Source of the DNA: a virus
Reading direction: 5' to 3' (one strand)
DNA length: 64,000 nt
IMG/VR virus record: IMGVR_UViG_3300028920_000043
Location: 1-64,000 of that record
In this document: positions 58,787 through 64,000 of the stretch, one piece after another
How the letters are laid out: each line of letters opens with the position of its first letter
Numbering within the stretch: position 1 is the stretch's first letter
The notes under the pieces: generated by a model
What the model was told of the DNA's origin: nothing
Database searches by the model: none
The model's input: only the letters and a program-made list of their open reading frames with translations
Position numbers and translations under genes: made by a program

Positions 58787-59442
58787 TCAACTCCTTGCTT
58801 TCGCTTTCGCTACATTCAAACACGCTTGCCGAGTGTCCATGACTATTGAACCATCCTGCTTATCCGGATCAACTCCATGCAGAATGAACCACGCTCTCAA
58901 TCCGTCTTCGGAATCGCAGTCTATAACATCCTTTCTTTTTGATGAAGGCAAAGAATCAGGATGTTCTGATAATGCCAATTCCAAATCTTCTTGATCTTCT
59001 CCTATCCGTTTGAGAAGCTCAAAAGCCATAGTAGAATCCAGGCTCTCGATATACTCAATGGACCATCCATAGGACGTAGCAAGTCTATGGATTAAATCGA
59101 CAAGGTTTATTCCGAAGGGTTTTCAGCTTCTGAATCTCCTTCGTTCTGTTTGGGCATTTTTCCCGAAATCAAGTCGGTAATTATTTCAACGTCTCCCATA
59201 TCCACGACTTTACTCACCCTCTCTTCAGTTATATCTGAATGAGTACGCCGTGCTGATGCCGTGAACAAACGAAGGATTAACTGCCACTGTTCGATGATAG
59301 GCGTTTGATCTCCTTCTGCGTTCAACTTCATCAGCTTTTCCAGATCTTCACCATGCTGCATCATCTGCTCTATGGTGTACGGGCGAAACGTTACTTGCTC
59401 ACTACCATCCTCCGACTTCAATACTACCCTTACCTTACTCAT
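58787..59442 (-). CDS. Tail assembly chaperone G-T (-1 frameshift product)
   Basis: About 218 residues if ribosomes shift -1 at the slippery heptamer AAACCCT (59116-59122, transcribed strand). The shifted frame runs without stop through FGINLVDLIHRLATSYGWS, IEYIESLDSTMAFELLKRIG and LELALSEHPDSLPSSKRK to the stop at 58787. The yGWs..yi pattern is typical of tail chaperone GT extensions. The separate ATG at 59029 is then not a real start. G alone and G-T would bind the tape measure protein during assembly, as in lambda. Confidence 0.75.
59107..59442 (-). CDS. Tail assembly chaperone G
   Basis: 111 residues between tube and tape measure genes. VRVVLKSEDGSEQVTFRPYT, then IIEQWQLILRLFTASARR and ITDLISGKMPKQNEG. 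The end NPSE-stop lies three codons past the slippery site AAACCCT, so G and G-T share the first 105 residues or so. This is the most usual arrangement in tailed phages. Confidence 0.75.
   Translation of the reverse strand: MSKVRVVLKSEDGSEQVTFRPYTIEQMMQHGEDLEKLMKLNAEGDQTPIIEQWQLILRLFTASARRTHSDITEERVSKVVDMGDVEIITDLISGKMPKQNEGDSEAENPSE
59116..59122 (-). other. -1 slippery heptamer AAACCCT
   Basis: In the zero frame the bases read A AAC CCT, a fitting X XXY YYZ sequence. A slip by -1 continues with TTC GGA ATA AAC, exactly the frame of the downstream ORF. No stop intervenes between this site and that ORF's end at 58787. Confidence 0.75.
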
Positions 59443-59483
59443 AATAATCCTCTCCTTCGTTAAAAATGAAACATGCTACTTGC

Positions 59484-59882
59484 TTATGACGTTTGCTTCG
59501 TCATATCACTTCCCGGATCGATCTGCCGGAAGGTAAATGTACCGGTGACATAATCGGTCTGGGCTGAACTGATTTCGTGAGAAACCAATTTGCATCCCGC
59601 GATAGTACCGACCAAGCCACCACTGTTCTTTCCAACACCCAGAACCACATCGACCTTAGCACCATCCAAGATATCCTGGATATTGCCATACGTGTTGATT
59701 CTGATTGCCGTTGCTGTGATCTCAACCGACATATCGCCGAGTTCGATTGCCAAGGGTAAACGATAATCTCCACCGCGCAGTTCTTCCGGCGAACCATCAT
59801 AGCTCACAGTGCAATCTTGCAGGGTACCGATGTCATTGCCACCCATCTGCAATGTTCCAACTGAAAAACGATACTTAGCCAT
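59484..59882 (-). CDS. Major tail tube protein
   Basis: 132 residues. RFSVGTLQMGGNDIGTLQDC, DGSPEELRGGDYRLPLAIELGD, VEITATAIRINTYGNIQDIL and DYVTGTFTFRQIDPGSD follow the beta-rich pattern of short tail tube proteins of the TP901/lambda-like type. It lies immediately before the G chaperone gene, as usual. Highly translated, with a good AGGAGAT Shine-Dalgarno. Confidence 0.7.
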   Translation of the reverse strand: MAKYRFSVGTLQMGGNDIGTLQDCTVSYDGSPEELRGGDYRLPLAIELGDMSVEITATAIRINTYGNIQDILDGAKVDVVLGVGKNSGGLVGTIAGCKLVSHEISSAQTDYVTGTFTFRQIDPGSDMTKQTS

Positions 59883-59903
59883 TTATAATCTCCTTCTCAA
59901 AGA

Positions 59904-61166
59904 TTAAGTTAACAAAGAGCTGACTGTCTCAATCCTAGAATCCCATGAGCATTCAAGAACTTCTTTATACAGATTTTCAGCTCTTAAATTTCTTTCAGAG
60001 CTATCTCGCTCTACTGCTTTCATTTTATCAACCAAATCATCCTCATCTACAACTGCAAATTCTTCTCCTTTATAATAATCAGAAGTACCCAAATAAAGAT
60101 CTTTATCCGCTTCCCGAAATCCTTTCACGCGCACCAAATAAGAATTGCCGTGGTTCAAATAGTCTCGGAATCCACCCCAATCTGTTTGAATCACTGGCTT
60201 CTTCATAGCACCGAATTGCAATCCGGGCAACCATGTACTTTCTCCCTTGGAAGCGCCGATACCACAATCCATTCTTGCCATGAGATGCGGCATTAAATTC
60301 GGATGAAGCGAAACATCACAGATCTTTATTGTAGGAATCTGTGAGTTAAGGAAATCAGACGTTATATCAGAATACTCTTTTTGTATCGTCCAATGATCCT
60401 TTATGAATCTCTTCCAACCATAAGGCCGATTTGAATACTTGGCAAACATTAAAAGAGCCACGTCCTTCCGGCCTTCAAAAGCACGAATAAAACTTCTTAC
60501 TATTTCCTTCACTCCTTTTCTCGCATTCCATGATCCAACGAATCCAAAAACAAACTTATCCTGCAATCCTTCAATCTTCATGGGTTCCACGTTTGGATTA
60601 TACTTGTTAATATCGACACCCAAACGAACTACCTTTACCGAGCATCCGGTTACTTTCAAATACTCGAATCTCACCTTGTCCAATGGCGTAGGCATCCAAA
60701 CTTCGTCCACCTGATCAAACCATTTCTTCATATACTTTGGAAACTTTCGGCTCTCCGTCATCGTCCACGCTATTTTTGTTTTTACTTTCCGCTTCCTTTC
60801 ATGCCACATCCAACCAGGGCCGGCAATCAATAGCATAGTAGCCTTTTTTGGATTGACTCTCCGGAATGTATAGCGTAGAATTCGCTGATACTCAAATGGA
60901 TCCAGATCTATCAGCGATGGTATTTTCTCAAGCTGTATGTGAAACTTATGACTCTCATCCAATCGTGTCAATACTTCTCTCGTATGCTCCGCATATCCTC
61001 CAAGAAAATCAGTGAAGCCTTTTATCAATAATGGAGTGCTGTCAATATTAGACAATGAAAAGAAATTAAATGTCCGATCATTACAAGTCACGGATTCCAA
61101 GCTCTCTGGATTGAGCGTTGGAAAATCAGACTTCTTTTGGTTTACTTTTCTTGTATCTAACTTCAT
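59904..61166 (-). CDS. Glycosyltransferase family 4-like protein
   Basis: 420 residues. A GT-B second domain is clear: VFGFVGSWNARKGVKEIVRSF, VALLMFAKYSNRPYGWKRF, KICDVSLHPNLMPHLMARM, then CGIGASKGESTWLPGLQFGAM and PVIQTDWGGFRDYLNHG. The order matches GT4 transferases. It is placed inside the tail operon between the gp10-like and tail tube genes, an unusual spot, so its acceptor may be a virion protein. Overlaps the gp10-like gene by 4 nt. Confidence 0.8.
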   Translation of the reverse strand: MKLDTRKVNQKKSDFPTLNPESLESVTCNDRTFNFFSLSNIDSTPLLIKGFTDFLGGYAEHTREVLTRLDESHKFHIQLEKIPSLIDLDPFEYQRILRYTFRRVNPKKATMLLIAGPGWMWHERKRKVKTKIAWTMTESRKFPKYMKKWFDQVDEVWMPTPLDKVRFEYLKVTGCSVKVVRLGVDINKYNPNVEPMKIEGLQDKFVFGFVGSWNARKGVKEIVRSFIRAFEGRKDVALLMFAKYSNRPYGWKRFIKDHWTIQKEYSDITSDFLNSQIPTIKICDVSLHPNLMPHLMARMDCGIGASKGESTWLPGLQFGAMKKPVIQTDWGGFRDYLNHGNSYLVRVKGFREADKDLYLGTSDYYKGEEFAVVDEDDLVDKMKAVERDSSERNLRAENLYKEVLECSWDSRIETVSSLLT

Positions 61167-61648
61167 TTCATCTTATACACTTTCTTGAACCGACTCAATA
61201 ATACGCGCTCACCATATTTGATTGCCGGCCTCATAAACGGTTGTTTCTTTTGTCCTTTGACCCTCTTTCTTACTATCTCTGTTCCATCCGGCAACTCAAA
61301 TGCCATTGCTTCCTGCGTCTTCGGATAGATCCATTGCTTCTTCGGACCGTACATTCCAGTTCCATACTCAACAAAGTACGCATAAGGAATATCTGTCTTT
61401 CCTTGCATCCGTGTTCCAACATAACCCTCAAAAACATGAGGACCGCTTTTGGTCATCCAACTCTCAATGCTTGCTGCCAAAGCACCTGATTCACCAACCG
61501 GAGCTTTTTCAGTTGCTCGCGTCTCCACCGCCAGCAGTATTTGCTGAAATGCCATCTTTGCTTCCAATTGCTTTTGTTTGCGAACCATTGCAAACTTCCG
61601 CATGAGGCTTGGAAGCCCGATGACTTTTATCTCTACTACGCCTGCCAT
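61163..61648 (-). CDS. HK97 gp10-like head-tail protein
   Basis: 161 residues. KVIGLPSLMRKFAMVRKQKQ, ETRATEKAPVGESGALAASI and YVGTRMQGKTDIPYAYFVEYG plus QPFMRPAIKYGERVL fit the HK97 gp10 family, which sits between connector and tail tube genes and completes the neck. Spacing to its neighbours is 1-4 nt. Confidence 0.82.
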   Translation of the reverse strand: MAGVVEIKVIGLPSLMRKFAMVRKQKQLEAKMAFQQILLAVETRATEKAPVGESGALAASIESWMTKSGPHVFEGYVGTRMQGKTDIPYAYFVEYGTGMYGPKKQWIYPKTQEAMAFELPDGTEIVRKRVKGQKKQPFMRPAIKYGERVLLSRFKKVYKMK

Positions 61649-61995
61649 CAGTCGTTCTCGTCATCAGTATGCTGAATCTCATCAGCAAGAATTTCCAAAT
61701 GATGTCCTTGTCCACCTGCATCGTGAGGCTTAATTATTTTATACCTATCCGAGTTGACCCAGATCTCGTAGTTATTTTTTACTGGCGCATTGATAGAAGC
61801 GAAGATAACCACATCGGCATTTGTAACTTCACCAAACTCCTCCTGCTCCTCCTTAGCGCTTATGGGCTGAACTCGAACTCTAACCTCTGATGCTATGATC
61901 TGCAGAACATTCTTGGACTCACCGAACTCGTTTACCGATCCAGCAGTCCATTTCTTAATAACGGCCGTAGTATTCAATAAAGAACTGAAAGACAT
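61648..61995 (-). CDS. Head-tail joining protein
   Basis: 115 residues. SFSSLLNTTAVIKKWTAGSV, VRVRVQPISAKEEQE and NYEIWVNSDRYKIIKPHDAGGQG are typical of phage head-tail joining/stopper proteins of the SPP1 gp16/HK97 type. Position before the gp10-like gene supports this. Confidence 0.72.
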   Translation of the reverse strand: MSFSSLLNTTAVIKKWTAGSVNEFGESKNVLQIIASEVRVRVQPISAKEEQEEFGEVTNADVVIFASINAPVKNNYEIWVNSDRYKIIKPHDAGGQGHHLEILADEIQHTDDEND

Positions 61996-62012
61996 TTCTG
62001 ATTCCTCAAGAC

Positions 62013-62447
62013 TTATGGATCGTTGTTTGCTGGATCTTCCTCATACACCGTGTCAAAGTTTATTGGGTATGACCATATATCCAGATCAGAATCATATACC
62101 GCGAATCCTCCTCCCGACTTTACAAACAAGTTTACTACCAAGCCACCGGTGCTCAGTGCTACATTCTGTTTGTTTAGTAAGGTAATCAATCGCTCACCAA
62201 TATCACTCACCAATGTCTTGTAAGGCTGATCATCCGACCCCTTGACCCACGCAGTAATTATTATGGTGTCGCTTGCTGATGGAAATACAGCATGGCTCTC
62301 GCCAGGCGTCTCGCGTATAGTGATCATCGGATAAGTCATGTCCTTCTCAGGATCGACCCATCCGGTTTTGACTTTCTTAACAGGACTGGGATAGAGCTGG
62401 TTGTCCTGCATTATTCGCGTCAGGATATTTGGAATTAACAATGGCAT
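62013..62447 (-). CDS. Tail terminator/completion-like protein
   Basis: 144 residues. LIPNILTRIMQDNQLYPSPVK, YPMITIRETPGESHAVFPS, IIITAWVKGSDDQPYK and LSDIGERLITLL show the strand-helix-strand pattern of tail completion proteins. It lies between the connector and the joining gene, one base from the connector. Confidence 0.5.
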   Translation of the reverse strand: MPLLIPNILTRIMQDNQLYPSPVKKVKTGWVDPEKDMTYPMITIRETPGESHAVFPSASDTIIITAWVKGSDDQPYKTLVSDIGERLITLLNKQNVALSTGGLVVNLFVKSGGGFAVYDSDLDIWSYPINFDTVYEEDPANNDP

Positions 62448-63097
62448 TATATTGCCTCCCCTACTATATCACCCGCACCACCATACCGAGACATGATGTC
62501 ATCCATCTCCTCTTCGATGACTTGCTTGGGCGATAACGTTTCACCGGTTGACTTTTTCTTGTAGGAGTATCGACCAATCGTCTCGGCTATGATGTCACCG
62601 GTTGCTTCTCCTCCTTTGAACGTCAACGCTTTCTTGACCACAAACAAAGTGGCGAGTGCTATAATATCATTCGGAACTGTTGGCCATCCGAATATGCCAG
62701 TGATCTCGATATTCAACAGTCCGCGTTTCTCCGGGGAGTAATCAGGGCTTATCGTCCTGACGTAAGAACCGTCCACTTGCAAGTCCGAAAGATCATCCGC
62801 CCAACTGGTCAGGCGGATGTATCCTTCTGAAGTGTAGATCTTCATATTTGCAGCATCAACTTCGTTGCCATCAATCTTCAGACTGGAAATAGATTGGATC
62901 GGACCATGGGTCTCTCGCTGATTGATGTCGATGAAGTTCGAGTCAATCGAATCTATCTCTATTGTTTCTGATTCGGTATTGCCGAACTTTCCAAGATTAG
63001 AATTCACAAAATCATCTGCTTCTTGGATCCATGTATCCGGAATATCCGCTTCGGCAATGCCATACTCTGTTACTTTTGTTTTATTTGTATATGGCAT
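62447..63097 (-). CDS. Head-tail connector (gp6-like)
   Basis: 216 residues. Helical start TKVTEYGIAEADIPDTWIQEADDFVNSN-type, then a beta section (SISSLKIDGNEVDAANMKIY) and NDIIALATLFVVKKAL with a Ser/Lys-rich end. This fits HK97 gp6/DNA-packaging connector proteins. Upstream genes (portal, capsid) would lie beyond the window. Confidence 0.6.
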   Translation of the reverse strand: MPYTNKTKVTEYGIAEADIPDTWIQEADDFVNSNLGKFGNTESETIEIDSIDSNFIDINQRETHGPIQSISSLKIDGNEVDAANMKIYTSEGYIRLTSWADDLSDLQVDGSYVRTISPDYSPEKRGLLNIEITGIFGWPTVPNDIIALATLFVVKKALTFKGGEATGDIIAETIGRYSYKKKSTGETLSPKQVIEEEMDDIMSRYGGAGDIVGEAI

Positions 63098-63108
63098 TTC
63101 CTATCTCC

Positions 63109-64000
63109 TCAAAAAATATCACCGCACTCCGCAAAAAAGCTTTCCATATCTTTCATCAGGTTCAGAAACTTTATGTTGTAATATTTTGGATTGAGAAGAT
63201 CAGAACGATCTGGAAACTCACTCATCAACTGTTTCCACAATGTCTGTACCGTTTCAATCACTCCCGTCTTTGGCGCATCGAATCCAATTAACTGTTTAAG
63301 CCTCTCTCCTGATATACTGTAACTTCTGACTTCCCTGCTGTCGTAGTCCGGAATCACTTCTATAGGAATATCCGGCTCTACTGTATGTATGCAATGCCGA
63401 ACATAATTTCCAAGCTCAGAAATACGGTAGTTCTTATGCATTACATTTACTGTCTGATACTTTATATTATCTATCGGCATTTCCAGTAGCTTTGTCCAAA
63501 CTTTCGCCACGTCTACAACGTTCACCAATGGACGCCAACACTCCCCTCCGGCTACCAACAAAATCCGACCAAGAAGTAATGCGTCCTTGACCATCGTATT
63601 CACCACCAGATCAAACCGCGGCCGGATAGATGCACCCATCACTGTCGCTTGCCGAAGCAATGTAGGTTTGAGTGTTCCGTGCTCCGCGATCTTTAACATT
63701 CCGCATTCCGCATTGTACTTTGCTTCCGCGTAGAATGATTTAGGATCTACAGGACTTTCTTCCGTGAGAATATTCGTATCCTGGAATCCATACACTGCGG
63801 CAGAAGACGCAAAGATGAAACGCTCAATTCCAGCCTTCGCGCACTCCTCCGCGAACTTCACAGCACCAACATTGTTTATGGCATCGTTGGCCTCCGGATT
63901 AAAATTCGCCATTGGATCGTTTGACAATCCAGCAAGATGGCAAACGGCATCAAAGCCTTTCAAATCCTCAGCGGTGAATGATCTGAAATCCTTTCGGATG
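63109..64000 (-). CDS. NAD-dependent sugar epimerase/dehydratase, 5' end outside
   Basis: Open to the window edge, so the N-terminal Rossmann GxxGxxG part is missing. Seen: GFDAVCHLAGLSNDPMAN (the HLAA-type motif), ERFIFASSAAVYGF (SSA...YG), the catalytic Tyr-x-x-x-Lys in YAEAKYNAECG and LLRQATVMGASIRPR. It is an extended SDR epimerase/dehydratase acting on nucleotide sugars. It may supply the glycosyltransferases in the tail module. The apparent start at 63963 (TTG) is internal. Confidence 0.85.
   Translation of the reverse strand, partial: IRKDFRSFTAEDLKGFDAVCHLAGLSNDPMANFNPEANDAINNVGAVKFAEECAKAGIERFIFASSAAVYGFQDTNILTEESPVDPKSFYAEAKYNAECGMLKIAEHGTLKPTLLRQATVMGASIRPRFDLVVNTMVKDALLLGRILLVAGGECWRPLVNVVDVAKVWTKLLEMPIDNIKYQTVNVMHKNYRISELGNYVRHCIHTVEPDIPIEVIPDYDSREVRSYSISGERLKQLIGFDAPKTGVIETVQTLWKQLMSEFPDRSDLLNPKYYNIKFLNLMKDMESFFAECGDIF

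Noticed and set aside
58787-59029. Independent gene of 80 codons before the tape measure
   Set aside because: The same frame is open upstream of the ATG to a slippery site at the end of G, and the upstream part holds the conserved chaperone motif, so it is the T part of a G-T frameshift product.

Overview
The window is part of the genome of a large tailed phage (Caudoviricetes). Every convincing gene is on the minus strand, genes are packed tightly with many 1-30 nt overlaps, and Shine-Dalgarno sequences of the AGGAGG type precede most starts, which points to a bacterial host. The host cannot be named from the sequence. No integrase, terminase, portal, capsid or lysis gene is visible. Because transcription runs from high to low coordinates, the head genes probably lie beyond position 64000.

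Layout in transcription order. (1) 64000-39018 is the virion module. It holds a partial sugar epimerase, a head-tail connector, a tail terminator-like protein, a head-tail joining protein, an HK97 gp10-like protein, a glycosyltransferase, the tail tube, tail assembly chaperones G and G-T with a visible -1 slippery site, the tape measure, a small tail protein, a CgeB-like glycosyltransferase fused to a DUF115/MAF domain, a small structural protein, a 1241-residue protein with four LamG modules and 17 copies of a 14-residue repeat, two sulfotransferase-like genes, a second LamG/repeat protein, a tail hub-like protein and a 1459-residue tail protein. (2) 38781-39017 is an AT-rich gap. (3) 38780-24745 is the replication and DNA-modification module. 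It holds a SNF2 helicase, a FEN/5'-3' exonuclease, QueD, QueE, a phosphoribosyltransferase-FolE fusion, a class V aminotransferase, QueC, a DpdA-like transglycosylase, a PCNA-like clamp, an unknown protein, an RFC-like clamp loader, a UDG-PolA fusion, DnaB, and a CHC2 zinc protein ending in a terminator. (4) About 23882-24731 has no convincing gene but contains several inverted repeats. (5) 23881-13842 is a series of small accessory genes plus a RavA-ViaA-like AAA/VWA pair and a DUF6744-like gene. (6) 13732-5182 holds a sigma region 2-like protein, a ParB-like protein, a probable SSB, RuvC, RecA and an Mre11/Rad50 set in which Rad50 is split into two genes. (7) 5192-238 holds small proteins, two glycosyltransferase-like proteins and a possible pyruvyltransferase. 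The left 237 nt are rich in nested inverted repeats.

How the genes fit together. The Que/Dpd cluster predicts that genomic guanines are replaced by a 7-deazaguanine such as preQ0, an anti-restriction modification. Two additions are unusual: a PLP-dependent aminotransferase inside the cluster, and a 6-oxopurine phosphoribosyltransferase domain fused to FolE that could return the guanine released by DpdA to the GTP pool.

A dispersed palindrome, AGCTTTCACGCATGAAAGCT, flanked by outer arms, occurs eight times. Each copy or pair lies about 15-70 nt upstream of a start codon. Its core resembles bacterial parS, and the phage carries a ParB-like gene, so a phage parS-ParB-type system or a shared 5'-leader element is possible. 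Several replication proteins (clamp, ParB, SSB, RecA) carry lysine-rich and/or acidic low-complexity tails.
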